DNA from: Alexandriicola marinus
Lineage (GTDB): Bacteria; Pseudomonadota; Alphaproteobacteria; Rhodobacterales; Rhodobacteraceae
Length of the DNA: 64,000 nucleotides
Reading direction: 5' to 3'
NCBI RefSeq assembly: GCF_004000435.1
Contig: NZ_RBVZ01000007.1
Location: forward strand, 1-64,000
The translations under genes were made by a program, and so were the position numbers. How positions within the stretch are numbered: position 1 is the stretch's first letter; each line of letters begins with the position of its first letter. Shown here in pieces: positions 28,652-38,499 of the stretch. Below the pieces are notes generated by a model. That model saw nothing but the letters and a program-made list of their open reading frames with translations. It was not told the DNA's origin and searched no databases.

Positions 28652-31207
28652 CTATTTTTGCGATCCAAGCGCATCGCTCAGCGCAAGCTGAGCGGCGGAA
28701 AGTCGCGCAACCGGAACCCGGAACGGAGAGCACGACACATAGTCGAAGCCGTTCTTGCGGCAGAAATCTATGGCTGTCCGGCTGCCGCCATGTTCGCCGC
28801 ACAAGCCGATCGTGATGTCTTCGCGCCCCAACCGACCCCGTTCGGCACCGATTCTCAGAAGCTCGCCCACCCCGTCGATATCAAGCGTCAGGAACGGATC
28901 CTCGGGGTAGACGCCGCGTTGCACATAGGCCGACATGAACCGCCCCGCATCGTCGCGCGACAGCCCATAGGTCATCTGCGTCAGGTCATTCGTCCCGAAA
29001 GACAGGAACGAGGCATGCTGTGCGATATCGGCGGCCCTGAGCGCCGCGCGTGGGGTCTCGACCATCACGCCCAGCCGGTAATCGAAATCCACACCCGTCT
29101 CGGACCTGACTGTCGCGGCGATCGAATCGACGCTGGCCTTGACCAGTTCGACCTCGCGCATGGCGCTGACAAGCGGGATCATGATCTCGGGCACGACCGG
29201 ATCGCCCAACTCGGCCGAAAAGACCGCCGCCTGAAAGATCGCACGGGCCTGCATCTCGTAGATTTCCGGCACCGTCACACCCAGTCGCACACCGCGCAGG
29301 CCCAGCATGGGATTGTATTCGCCCAGCATTTCGACCCGGGCCGTCACTTCGGACAGGGGCTTGCCTAGTCGTTCGGCCAGTTCGCGGAGGCCTTCGCGAT
29401 CAGAGGGAAGGAATTCATGCAGCGGCGGGTCGAACAGCCGGATGCAGACCGGCGATCCGCGCATGATTTCGAACAGGGCGGTGAAGTCCTTGCGCTGCAT
29501 CGGCATCAGCCGTTCCAGCACGGCGCGCCTGTCCTGCGCGGTATCGGCAAAGATCATTTCGCGCATCAGGCCGATGCGCTCACCCTCGAAGAACATGTGC
29601 TCCGTCCGGCACAGGCCGATCCCCTCGGCCTCGAAATTCCGCGCGGTCTGGGCATCGGCGGGCGTATCGGCATTGGCCCGCACCCCGATGTCGCGAAACT
29701 TGTCGGCCCAGCCAAGAAGCGTCCGGAACGCATCATCGAGCGCAGCCTCGAGAAGCGGAGCCTCCCCCGCCAGCACGTCGCCCGAAGTGCCATCGACGGT
29801 GATGATGTCGCCTTCGGCGAAGACCCGGCCGCCGGGCGCCGTGAGTATCTTGCGGCGCCGGTCGATGCCCAGATCCGAGGCGCCCACGACGCATGGCAGA
29901 CCAAGACCCCGGCCGATCACGGCGGCGTGGCTGGTGATCCCGCCCCGCACCGTCAGGACGGCCTCGGCGGCGTGCATCCCGCGAATATCTTCGGGCGTAG
30001 TCTCGCGCCGGACAAGGATGCAGGCCTCGTCACGCGCCGCCCCCGCCTGCGCGGCCTCGGCGCTGAAGACGATCCGCCCAGACGCGGCACCCGGGCTTGC
30101 GGCAATCCCGCTGACGATCCGGTCACGCCGGGCCGAGGGGTTCACCTGCCTGTGCAACAGCTCCGACAGGGCCTTGGGTTCGACCCGCATCACGGCCTCT
30201 TCGCGGGGGATGATCCCGTCTTCGGACAGGGCCACCGCGATCCGCACGGACGCCCGGGAGGATCGCTGCACGCGGACGCCATCGAGGATATGCAGATCGC
30301 CATTCTCGATCGTGAACTCGATCTGCATCTCTTCGCGTAGGCGCTGGCGCACGATTTCGCCATAGGCGATCAACTGGCGAAAGGCGTCGGGGCACAGCTC
30401 TTCGAGGGACGACCCCCTTGGATCGCGCGTCAGGTAGATCGCGCCCTGCGCTGCCGTGAGGGCATCCCGGCCCTGGCTCTGGCTCAGATACCGGCCCCGG
30501 ACCTGGGCCTGGCCGGTATCGGGATCGACGAACTGGATCACGCCCGACCCGCTTTCGCCTTGGCCGACACCAAGGGCCAGCTCCTGCACCACAAGGCCGA
30601 GGCCGGCGTCGGCCGGCGCGCCCTTGGCCTGACGCAGAAGACGGGCCGAGGTGCCCTCCCACGCGCGCGCCATGGACCGCAGCACATGGGTCAGCTGCGT
30701 TTCCACGTCCTGCGGGAAAGCGGCCTCCATCTCGTCCTCATAGGTCGAGAGCGCGGCCCGGATCGCATGGGCATCCGGCGTTGCGGTGGGATCGAAGATA
30801 TCCGCATCCAGATGCGCGACGTGCGTGGCGTAGGACTGGATGAACCGGAGGTAGAGAGCGGATGCGGCCTCTTCACCGACATCGCGGACCAGCTGGGAAT
30901 AGCGGGCCTCGCACATCCCGAGGTTCAGGATCGCCCCCGGCCCGCCCCAATCGGGATCCTGGCTTGACGGGCGCACGGACAGAAGGGGCGCGTCCCCGAA
31001 ATGCGACAGGATCTCGGACACGGCCGGCCCCGCGCCCCGGGCAATGGAATGCACCGCGTCAAACGACAGGGCCACCGTGCGCGGCACCGGCATATCAAGA
31101 CGGATCAGTCTCTGAAGACACTTCGCCCGTCCGCCATGCACCGAAGCCGACATGGCGGCTGTCGGCGTTATCAGCGTAACTTGTTGGAATCGCGCATGTT
31201 GCTGCAC
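28652..31207 (-). CDS. Pyruvate phosphate dikinase-like PEP-utilising enzyme
   Basis: An 851-residue multidomain phosphotransferase related to PPDK. Order: an ATP-grasp-like N-terminal domain (about 15-330) with G-G-R-A-K-C-L-Q-R-L and L-S-V-R-P-S-S; a swivelling phosphohistidine domain with G-G-I-T-S-H-A-A-V-I (His in T-S-H-A); and a PEP/pyruvate TIM barrel ending with the catalytic-type Cys in G-L-C-G-E-H-G-G. The N-domain loop is D-W-G-G-P-G instead of the usual P-G-M-M-D region, so it differs from true PpdK and its substrate is uncertain. GTG at 31207 has AAGGAT seven bases upstream; an ATG at 31237 is the alternative. Confidence 0.85.
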   Translation of the reverse strand: MQQHARFQQVTLITPTAAMSASVHGGRAKCLQRLIRLDMPVPRTVALSFDAVHSIARGAGPAVSEILSHFGDAPLLSVRPSSQDPDWGGPGAILNLGMCEARYSQLVRDVGEEAASALYLRFIQSYATHVAHLDADIFDPTATPDAHAIRAALSTYEDEMEAAFPQDVETQLTHVLRSMARAWEGTSARLLRQAKGAPADAGLGLVVQELALGVGQGESGSGVIQFVDPDTGQAQVRGRYLSQSQGRDALTAAQGAIYLTRDPRGSSLEELCPDAFRQLIAYGEIVRQRLREEMQIEFTIENGDLHILDGVRVQRSSRASVRIAVALSEDGIIPREEAVMRVEPKALSELLHRQVNPSARRDRIVSGIAASPGAASGRIVFSAEAAQAGAARDEACILVRRETTPEDIRGMHAAEAVLTVRGGITSHAAVIGRGLGLPCVVGASDLGIDRRRKILTAPGGRVFAEGDIITVDGTSGDVLAGEAPLLEAALDDAFRTLLGWADKFRDIGVRANADTPADAQTARNFEAEGIGLCRTEHMFFEGERIGLMREMIFADTAQDRRAVLERLMPMQRKDFTALFEIMRGSPVCIRLFDPPLHEFLPSDREGLRELAERLGKPLSEVTARVEMLGEYNPMLGLRGVRLGVTVPEIYEMQARAIFQAAVFSAELGDPVVPEIMIPLVSAMREVELVKASVDSIAATVRSETGVDFDYRLGVMVETPRAALRAADIAQHASFLSFGTNDLTQMTYGLSRDDAGRFMSAYVQRGVYPEDPFLTLDIDGVGELLRIGAERGRLGREDITIGLCGEHGGSRTAIDFCRKNGFDYVSCSPFRVPVARLSAAQLALSDALGSQK

Positions 31208-31258
31208 TGCGGCATCCTTCGATATCGCCAGCAGCATAGGCCCGCAATCCGCCCTTGC

Positions 31259-33493
31259 CTAGCCTTCGATGCGCGTCAGATCCGCCACACCCGCACAGAT
31301 GCCTCGGATCTGGCTCAGCATGTTGAGCCTGTTGCGCCGAAGGACCGAATTCTCGGCATTCACCTGCACCGCCTCGAAGAAAGCGTCAATTGGTGCGCGA
31401 AGATCGGCCATCACCGACATGGCCTTGCCGAAATCCTCGGCCTCCATCGCGGGGGCCAGTTGCTCTGACGCGCGGGCGAGCGCCGCAAAAAGCGCCTTTT
31501 CCTCGGCTTCCTCGGCGAACTTGACGTCGGCACCAAAGGAATACTCGACGCCGTCGGCCTCTTCGGCCTGGGTCAGGATGTTGTTGGCCCGTTTGAACCC
31601 CTGAAGCAGGTTCTCACCATCCTCTGTCCCGAGGAATTCCGACAAGGCCGTCGCACGCTTGACCAGAAGCGTCAGATCGTCCGAGCCGGGCATGGCGAGG
31701 CACGCATCGATCACATCATGGCGCACACCGTGATCGCGCAGGTGCACCTTGAGCCTGTCATGAAAGAACGACAGAAGATCGTCCGAGACATCGGGAACGC
31801 GCTTTCCGATATCGTCGACGACCTTGCCGTTCTTGCCCTTGCGCGCATCGACCACCGCACGGAATGCCGAACCGAAGACGCCGTATTTCCCGATCTCGGC
31901 CAGGATTTCCTCGAGCGTGTCTATGTCATCGTCGTTGGCCTCCTCCCGGTTCAACTCGATCTTGTGACGCAAAAGTTGCGCATCGATGAACCGGTCAAGA
32001 GAGAGTCGCAGATCGTTGGTCAGGATCAGCCGAATGATGCCAAGCGCCGCACGGCGCAGGGCGAACGGATCCTTCGACCCGGTTGGTTTTTCATCGATCG
32101 CCCAGAACCCGGCGAGCGTGTCGATCTTGTCAGCCAGCGCCACGGCGATCGAGACCGGAGCATCGGGCACGGTATCCGTTGGCCCGAGGGGGCGGTAATG
32201 CGCCTCGCAGGCCTCGGCGATAGCATCGTCCAGCCCCTCGGCCTTGGCGTAATAACGACCCATAAGACCCTGAAGATCGGGGAATTCCCCAACCATTTCG
32301 GATTGCAGATCGGCCTTGCAAATCTCGGCCGCCTTGCGCGCCTCGCCGGCATCCGCCCCGACCAGCGGCGCGATGTCACCGGCCAGCGCAGTGATCCGGG
32401 TGATCCTGTCGGCCTGACTGCCCAGCTTGTTGTGGAAAGTCACGTTGGCAAGGCCTGCGGCCATCGCGGCCAGCCCCCCTTCGGCGACGATCCGCAGATC
32501 GTTTTCCCAGAAGAACTTGGCATCCGACAGCCGTGCGGCCAGCACCTTGCCGTTTCCGGCAAGGATCGTCGCCCCCTGATCCCGCGTTTCGATATTCGCG
32601 ACGGTCACGAAGCGTTCGATTCGGCCTGTCTTGGGGTTGCGAACGGAAAAGAACTTCTGGTGTTCCTTCATCGAGGTGCGCAGCACCTCGGGCGGGAGGT
32701 CGAGGAAATCCTGTCCGATCGCCCCGCTCAGCACGACAGGCCATTCCACGAGGCCCGCAACCTCAGTCAGAAGCCCGGGGTCTTCGACCACCTCGAGCCC
32801 GGCGGCAAAGGCCTGGTTGGTGGCGTCATGCCAGATGTGATCCGCGCGTTCATCGGGGCGCAGGATCACGAAGGCGGACTTCAGCTTTGCTTCGTAATCA
32901 TCGAAATCCACGACGGAAAATGGCTCCGGCGCCATGAAGCGATGGCCTCGGGTCACATCGCCCGCGACGATCCCGTCGATCTCCAGCGGGACGGTTTCGG
33001 CGCCGCCTTCGTCCGAGAGGATGCACAGGATCGAATGCAGCGGCCGAACCCAGCGCAGGCTGCCCGCGCCCCAACGCATGGATTTCGGCCACGGAAACTC
33101 CCGGATCGTCCGGGCCAGAACCTCGGCCACGATCTCGGCGGCAGGGCGACCCGGCCGTTCGATCACCGCAAACAGCACCTCGCCTTTCTTGTCGGCGCGG
33201 GTTTCAAGCTGATCCCGCGTCAAGCCGGTGGAGCGCAGGAACCCTTCGATCGCCTTGTCCGGCGCATCGGCCTTGGGGCCCCGACGCTCCTCGCGGACGG
33301 GCTGGCTCGCTCCGCTCAGCCCCTCGATCGAAAGCGCGAGCCGGCGCGGCGTGGAGAAACCGGCCGCAGCGGCATAGGTCAGTCCGGCCTCGACGAGGCC
33401 GTCGGTCACCAGCCGCTTGAGATCGGCCGCGGCGCGCGCCTGCATCCGGGCGGGAATCTCTTCGGAGAACAATTCGATCAGAAGATCAGGCAT
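31259..33493 (-). CDS. glyS: Glycine-tRNA ligase beta subunit
   Basis: Beta chain of the alpha2beta2 bacterial glycyl-tRNA synthetase; recognises tRNA-Gly. The 744 residues start with the family motif L-L-I-E-L-F-S-E-E-I-P-A-R-M, include the K-E-H-Q-K-F-F and the internal HD-like region, and end in a DALR-type anticodon-binding domain. The ATG follows the stop of the preceding small gene with no spacing (TAAATG), indicating translational coupling within glyQ-DUF6446-glyS. Confidence 0.98.
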   Translation of the reverse strand: MPDLLIELFSEEIPARMQARAAADLKRLVTDGLVEAGLTYAAAAGFSTPRRLALSIEGLSGASQPVREERRGPKADAPDKAIEGFLRSTGLTRDQLETRADKKGEVLFAVIERPGRPAAEIVAEVLARTIREFPWPKSMRWGAGSLRWVRPLHSILCILSDEGGAETVPLEIDGIVAGDVTRGHRFMAPEPFSVVDFDDYEAKLKSAFVILRPDERADHIWHDATNQAFAAGLEVVEDPGLLTEVAGLVEWPVVLSGAIGQDFLDLPPEVLRTSMKEHQKFFSVRNPKTGRIERFVTVANIETRDQGATILAGNGKVLAARLSDAKFFWENDLRIVAEGGLAAMAAGLANVTFHNKLGSQADRITRITALAGDIAPLVGADAGEARKAAEICKADLQSEMVGEFPDLQGLMGRYYAKAEGLDDAIAEACEAHYRPLGPTDTVPDAPVSIAVALADKIDTLAGFWAIDEKPTGSKDPFALRRAALGIIRLILTNDLRLSLDRFIDAQLLRHKIELNREEANDDDIDTLEEILAEIGKYGVFGSAFRAVVDARKGKNGKVVDDIGKRVPDVSDDLLSFFHDRLKVHLRDHGVRHDVIDACLAMPGSDDLTLLVKRATALSEFLGTEDGENLLQGFKRANNILTQAEEADGVEYSFGADVKFAEEAEEKALFAALARASEQLAPAMEAEDFGKAMSVMADLRAPIDAFFEAVQVNAENSVLRRNRLNMLSQIRGICAGVADLTRIEG

Positions 33494-34024
33494 TTACTGC
33501 AACCTTTCCGGCACGGGCGGGCAGCCCTCGGGCGCGGGATCGCCGTCGAAGACGACTTCGCCGCAGGCATTGATCTGGTGCCACGCGACGGCGCGGCCTC
33601 CGGGCATCACCGCGACGATACGGTCGATCCCATAGGTGATGTTTTCGGCAGACAGGAAGGCGATCGCCTCGCCGGATTCCAGAGCGGTGCCAATGGCCTC
33701 TGCGTCGAAACAGTCGAACCAGCCCGGCGCGACCAAAGGTTCTGCCCCGTCGTAGGTGACATAGGTTTCGGCCAGAGTGGCCGGATCATCGGCAATGTCG
33801 AAACAGGCACGAAACCGGATCGGGGCCGAGGTGCTGTCGATCGCCTTGAAGTTTTCGAATGCGATCGCCACTGGTTCCCCGGTTTCGCGGGTCACCAATT
33901 GCACTTCTCCAACTTCCTCGGCGCTCACCTCTTCGTAATAGGCATAGAGCTGCAGGTAGTACATCAGCACCCCCGCGATCAGGGCAACCCCCACGATCGC
34001 CAATATGGCAATGCGGCCCATCAT
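33494..34024 (-). CDS. DUF6446-type small membrane protein between glyQ and glyS
   Basis: A 176-residue protein with one N-terminal TM helix (about 4-24) followed by [11 protein letters not shown] and a soluble domain with several Cys (C-F-D, F-D-C-F-D, N-A-C-G-E, G-C-P-P) that may form disulfides outside the cytoplasm. I believe this is the Rhodobacteraceae DUF6446 family; function unknown. The ATG overlaps the glyQ stop (ATGATG/TGA) and its stop abuts glyS, so it is locked between the two synthetase subunit genes. Confidence 0.8.
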   Translation of the reverse strand: MMGRIAILAIVGVALIAGVLMYYLQLYAYYEEVSAEEVGEVQLVTRETGEPVAIAFENFKAIDSTSAPIRFRACFDIADDPATLAETYVTYDGAEPLVAPGWFDCFDAEAIGTALESGEAIAFLSAENITYGIDRIVAVMPGGRAVAWHQINACGEVVFDGDPAPEGCPPVPERLQ

Positions 34025-34941
34025 GCCGAATAGCCGCCCGCTTCGGTCCGGACAAAGGCATCGGCGCAGGCCTTGGCCAACGCGCGCACGCGGCCGATAT
34101 AGGCCTGCCGTTCGGTGACCGAGATCACGCCCCGCGCATCGAGAAGATTGAACAGGTGGCTGGCCTTGATGCATTGGTCATAGGCCGGATGGGCGGCGAT
34201 GATCCGTTTGCCGCTGCGGGGATCGTCCTCCGGCGCGGCAAGGATGCGGGCGCATTCCGCCTCGGCATCCTCGAAGTGCCGGAACAGCTGATCTGTCGAG
34301 GCCAGATCGAAGTTATGCCGGGAGTATTCCTCTTCGGTCTGGCGGAACACGTCGCCATAGGTCAGCGGAATGGGCGATTTCGGATCGTTGAACGGCATGT
34401 CCATGACGTGATCGACGCCCAGCACATACATCGCCAGACGCTCCAGACCATAGGTCAGCTCGCCCGAAACGGGATGGCAATCGTGGCCGCCGACCTGCTG
34501 GAAATAGGTGAACTGGCTCACCTCCATCCCGTCGCACCAAACCTCCCAACCCAGGCCCCATGCGCCCAGCGTGGGGCTTTCCCAATCATCCTCGACGAAC
34601 CGAACATCATGCACGGACGCATCGATCCCGATCGCGGCCAGCGACCCGAGATAGAGGTCCTGCAGATCGGGCGGCGACGGTTTGATGATGACCTGATACT
34701 GATAATAATGCTGAAGCCGGTTCGGGTTCTCGCCATACCGCCCGTCAGTCGGGCGCCGCGAGGGCTGCACATAGGCCGCGGCCCAGGCCTTGTCGCCCAG
34801 CGCGCGCAGCGTCGTGGCGGGGTGAAACGTCCCGGCTCCCACCTCCATGTCATAGGGCTGAAGCATGGCGCAGCCCTGGCCAGCCCAGTAGGACTGCAAC
34901 CTCAGGATGATCTCCTGAAAGCTTTTGGGCTTTTCGGTCAT
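34021..34941 (-). CDS. glyQ: Glycine-tRNA ligase alpha subunit
   Basis: Catalytic alpha chain of tetrameric glycyl-tRNA synthetase. The 306 residues start [13 protein letters not shown] and contain [11 protein letters not shown], the motif region Q-P-S-R-R-P[11 protein letters not shown] and [10 protein letters not shown]. The ATG at 34941 is the family start; the frame extends 20 residues upstream without similarity. First gene of a three-gene operon, divergent from the pseudo-protease gene. Confidence 0.98.
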   Translation of the reverse strand: MTEKPKSFQEIILRLQSYWAGQGCAMLQPYDMEVGAGTFHPATTLRALGDKAWAAAYVQPSRRPTDGRYGENPNRLQHYYQYQVIIKPSPPDLQDLYLGSLAAIGIDASVHDVRFVEDDWESPTLGAWGLGWEVWCDGMEVSQFTYFQQVGGHDCHPVSGELTYGLERLAMYVLGVDHVMDMPFNDPKSPIPLTYGDVFRQTEEEYSRHNFDLASTDQLFRHFEDAEAECARILAAPEDDPRSGKRIIAAHPAYDQCIKASHLFNLLDARGVISVTERQAYIGRVRALAKACADAFVRTEAGGYSA

Positions 34942-35124
34942 GGTGGCTCCTCGGGAGATGGTGACGCGCCTGTTCCTATTGCGGCCCCGTGTCAGGGTCA
35001 ACGACCATGGGCGGATTGGTCACGTCTGGGCAAAACACGGTAAACACCGCACTTTTCCTGCTGACGGCCCCGGCTGGAATGCTAAGGTCTTCGGCAAATT
35101 GATCAAAAGTGTCAGGGATTGGGT

Positions 35125-36891
35125 GTGAAGAAACTGGTATCAAGGGCGACGCTGACGGGTTTGGTTCTGTCGGCCGTCCTGACGGGGGCTGTCTGGGCTC
35201 AGGACGATGGTGTCTGGGTCCAGATCGAGGCATTGCCAACGCTGGCTCAGGCACAGGAAAGGGCCCGCGCCTACGCACGCGACCTCCCCGATGTGAACGG
35301 GTATTTCCTTGGCGGGCGCTGGTATGGCGTCGCATTGGGGCCCTACACAAGCGAAGATGCCGAACAGGTCTTGCGCCAGCTGCGCGCCCGGGGGGTGATC
35401 CCCTCCGACAGCTATCTCGTCGACGGCGACCGGTTTCAGACCCAGTTCTATCCCATAGGCACCGGCGCGCCCACCGAGCCGCAGGATCTGCCCGCTATCA
35501 TCACGGCGCCCGACACGACAGAGGCCGCGGCCCCCGAACCCGCGCCCGAACCGCAGCCCATCCCGGATGAAACCGTGGCAGAGGCCCGCGCCTCAGAGGC
35601 GCTGCTGAGCCGGGAGGAAAAGGAATTCCTGCAGATCGCGCTGCAATGGGCGGGGTTCTACAATGCCGCCATCGACGGCGCCTATGGCCGCGGCACGCGC
35701 GCCGCCATGTCCGCCTGGCAGGAGGCCAACGGCCGCGAGGCGACCGGTGTGCTGACGACCCGCCAGCGCGCAGACCTGATCGCGCAATACAACGCCGTGC
35801 TTGCAGGGATGAACCTTCAGAACCTGCGCGACGATGCCACCGGGATCGAGATGCAAATTCCCACCGGCGTTGTCGAATTCGAGGCCTATTCCCCGCCGTT
35901 CGCCCGTTTTGCGCCGAAGACAGAGCTGGATGCGACGGTTCTTCTGATTTCGCAGCCCGGCGATCAGGATCGGCTGTTCGGGCTTTACGAGATCCTCCAG
36001 ACGCTCGAGATCATCCCGCCCGACGGCCCGCGCGAACGCCGCAACGCCTCCTTCACGATCGAGGGCATCGGCGAGAGCCGGCACAGCTATGTAACGGCCA
36101 GCCTCGAGAACGGCGAGATCAAGGGCTTTGCCCTGATCTGGCCCGCCGATGACGAAGAACGGCGCAGCCGTGTTCTGGCCGAGATGGAGGCCTCGTTCTC
36201 GCGGATCGACGGCGTTCTCGATCCGGGCCTCGTTTCGCCGGGCGAAGAGCAATCGGTCGATCTGGTCTCGGGCCTTGCGATCCGCAAGCCTCTCAAGGAT
36301 CGCTCGGGCTTCTATATCGACAATGTCGGCACGGTGCTGACCTCGACCGATGCGATCGAAGGCTGCGGAGAGATCGTCCTTGACGGGGCACATGTCGCTG
36401 AAGTCACCTATCGCGACGATGATCTGGGGATCGCGGTGCTGCGATCGGAGGATCGGATCGCCCCGCTCGATGTGGCGCGGTTTCAGACCGGAACCCCGCG
36501 CCTTCAGGCCGAGATTGCCGTGGCGGGCTACCCCTACGGCGGGCTTCTGGCCTCGCCTGCGGTGACCTTCGGGCGCCTTGCCGATATTCGCGGCCTGAAC
36601 GGCGAGGAAGAGGTCAAGCGTCTGGATATCATGGCCCAGCCCGGCGATGTGGGCGGCCCGGTGCTCGACAATGGCGGCGCGGTTCTGGGAATGCTGCTTC
36701 CGAAATCGGCGCGGGGCGGGCAAGTTCTGCCTCCCGAGGTCAGCTATTCGGTCGACGCCGACCAGATCGTCGCCGCCCTCGATCAGGCACAGGTGTCCTA
36801 TCGGATCACCGATTCGGTCGAGGCGATCACGCCCGAACTCCTGACACGCGAGGCAGGAGACATCACGGTTCTCGTCAGCTGCTGGGAATGA
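35125..36891 (+). CDS. Secreted peptidoglycan-binding protein with inactive trypsin-like domain
   Basis: A 588-residue exported protein. Order: signal peptide (1-25, ending V-W-A), a SPOR-like segment (about 30-100, with G-R-W-Y-G-V-A-L-G-P-Y), a Pro/Glu-rich linker (about 112-150), a peptidoglycan_binding_1 domain (about 160-215, G-F-Y-N-A-A-I-D-G-A-Y-G-R-G-T) and a C-terminal chymotrypsin-like fold (about 385-550). In that fold the Asp (Asp433, D-L-G-I-A-V-L) is kept, but the His position of the usual T-N-A-H motif is Asp409 and the Ser of G-x-S-G-G-P is Val509 (G-D-V-G-G-P). The triad is broken, so it should not be a protease. GTG at 35125 follows AGGG; a TTG at 35119 is possible. Confidence 0.85.
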   Translation: MKKLVSRATLTGLVLSAVLTGAVWAQDDGVWVQIEALPTLAQAQERARAYARDLPDVNGYFLGGRWYGVALGPYTSEDAEQVLRQLRARGVIPSDSYLVDGDRFQTQFYPIGTGAPTEPQDLPAIITAPDTTEAAAPEPAPEPQPIPDETVAEARASEALLSREEKEFLQIALQWAGFYNAAIDGAYGRGTRAAMSAWQEANGREATGVLTTRQRADLIAQYNAVLAGMNLQNLRDDATGIEMQIPTGVVEFEAYSPPFARFAPKTELDATVLLISQPGDQDRLFGLYEILQTLEIIPPDGPRERRNASFTIEGIGESRHSYVTASLENGEIKGFALIWPADDEERRSRVLAEMEASFSRIDGVLDPGLVSPGEEQSVDLVSGLAIRKPLKDRSGFYIDNVGTVLTSTDAIEGCGEIVLDGAHVAEVTYRDDDLGIAVLRSEDRIAPLDVARFQTGTPRLQAEIAVAGYPYGGLLASPAVTFGRLADIRGLNGEEEVKRLDIMAQPGDVGGPVLDNGGAVLGMLLPKSARGGQVLPPEVSYSVDADQIVAALDQAQVSYRITDSVEAITPELLTREAGDITVLVSCWE

Positions 36892-36900
36892 GGCCGCCCG

Positions 36901-38352
36901 TCACGACCGCCAGAATGCCGCGGTAAAGAGGACGAGCACGACCATCAGCTCGAGCCGGCCCATGAACATGGCGAAGGACAGGATCCATTTCGCCGTGTCA
37001 TTGAGCCCGCCGAAATTTCCGGCGGGCCCGATCTCGTTGCCGAGGCCGGGGCCCACGTTGGCGATCGCCGTCGCGGCGCCCGAGACAGACGTGATGAAAT
37101 CGAGACCCGTCATGCTCAGCAGGACAGAGATGATCCCGATCGACACGATGAAGACGACGAAGAACGAGATCACCGAATTCATGATGTCTTCGCTGACCAC
37201 GCGGCCCTGATAGCGCGGCTGGAACACGCCGTGGGGGGCGTGGATCTGCCGGATCTGCGATCCGATCGAGGCAAAGAGGATCTGATAGCGGAACACCTTG
37301 ACCGAACAGGCCGTCGACCCGGCGCAGCCCCCGATCAGGCCGATGAAGAAAAACGCCGTCACGCAGAACGGGCCCCATTGCATGTAATCGGCGCTGGCAT
37401 AGCCGGTGCCCGACATGATCGAGACCACGTTGAACAGGGCCTCGCGAAACGCGATCTCGGCAAAGCCATGGGTGGAATAGGCAAGCGAGAGGGAGATGGC
37501 GATCACGCAGACGCCGATCGCGATCATGAAGCCGCGCACCTGCGGATCCAGCAGAAGCGGGCGGGCCGACCCGCCGACCAGCTGGATGTAACGGACAAAA
37601 GGCAACGCGGCGAGGAACATGAAGGCCGATCCGACGTAATGCGCCCCTGCCCCATACATCCCGAACGAGGCGTCGGTATTGGCAAAGCCCCCGGTGGACA
37701 CGGTGGTCATGGCATGGATCGTCGCATCGAAGGGCGTCATCCCGGTCAAGGAATAGGCCAGCGCGCAGGAAAAGGTCAGACCCACGTAGACCACGGAGAT
37801 CGAGCTGGCGATCTCGGCCGCGCGGGGCAGGATCTTGCCCATCGTATCAAAGGCCTCCGACCGGAAGACCTGCATCCCGCCCACCTTTAGCTCGGGCAGG
37901 AACACCATCGCGACCACGATGATCCCGATCCCGCCCAGCCATTGCAGGATGCCGCGCCACAACAGGATGCCCTCGGGCAGGGTCTGGATCCCCGTCAACA
38001 CGGTCGAACCGGTGGTCGTGATCCCCGACATCGCCTCGAAGAAGGCGTCGGTCCAGCTTGATTGCGTCTCGCCCAGAACGAAGGGCAGCGCGCCGAATGC
38101 CGGCAGCGCGATCCAGACCAGAGATGTCAGAAGAAAGGTCTGCCGCAGGCTCAGCCCGCCCGACGTGACCCCGTTCGAACAGGCAACCGCCACCAGCGCC
38201 CCGGCCATGATGGTGATCACCGAGCTTTCCAGAAACACCGGCCAATGCCCGTTCCCGGCCGCCAGATCGGCGAGCAGTGGCCCGAGCATTGTCAGTCCAA
38301 GCGTCGCGACCAGAAGGCCGATTACGTATCCCACGGGCCGAATATCGATCAT
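36901..38352 (-). CDS. trkH: Trk-type potassium uptake membrane subunit
   Basis: A 483-residue inner-membrane K+ channel-like subunit with four M1-P-M2 repeats. Selectivity-filter-type segments appear as T-T-T-G-S-T, T-V-S-T-G-G-F, S-G-T-G and A-N-V-G-P-G-L. It normally works with the cytoplasmic NAD-binding TrkA, which is not in this window. Length and repeat layout are normal. Convergent with the pseudo-protease gene, ending 9 bases past its stop. Confidence 0.95.
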   Translation of the reverse strand: MIDIRPVGYVIGLLVATLGLTMLGPLLADLAAGNGHWPVFLESSVITIMAGALVAVACSNGVTSGGLSLRQTFLLTSLVWIALPAFGALPFVLGETQSSWTDAFFEAMSGITTTGSTVLTGIQTLPEGILLWRGILQWLGGIGIIVVAMVFLPELKVGGMQVFRSEAFDTMGKILPRAAEIASSISVVYVGLTFSCALAYSLTGMTPFDATIHAMTTVSTGGFANTDASFGMYGAGAHYVGSAFMFLAALPFVRYIQLVGGSARPLLLDPQVRGFMIAIGVCVIAISLSLAYSTHGFAEIAFREALFNVVSIMSGTGYASADYMQWGPFCVTAFFFIGLIGGCAGSTACSVKVFRYQILFASIGSQIRQIHAPHGVFQPRYQGRVVSEDIMNSVISFFVVFIVSIGIISVLLSMTGLDFITSVSGAATAIANVGPGLGNEIGPAGNFGGLNDTAKWILSFAMFMGRLELMVVLVLFTAAFWRS

Positions 38353-38426
38353 GCGGCAGAGCGTTGGCGTGCCCGGGCCGCGTAGTCAAGCGAAAGCAGG
38401 CGCCAAAAACTCTCCGCCGAACCGCC

Positions 38427-38444
38427 ACAATCGCACCCGATTGT
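38427..38444. promoter_or_regulatory. Inverted repeat ACAATCG-cacc-CGATTGT between trkH and GSCFA genes
   Basis: Perfect 7-bp arms with a four-base centre in the divergent region, about 55 bases before the GSCFA start. Could be an operator; no regulator is indicated. Confidence 0.3.
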
Positions 38445-38499
38445 TCCGGTAGCGGAAACAGTAAAGAAGCCGGCTTTCGCCAAGGATGACAACAGCCCG

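Noticed and set aside
31718-34033. A 771-codon plus-strand frame opposite glyS
   Set aside because: Antisense to a well-conserved synthetase gene; composition and lack of any motif mark it as a shadow.
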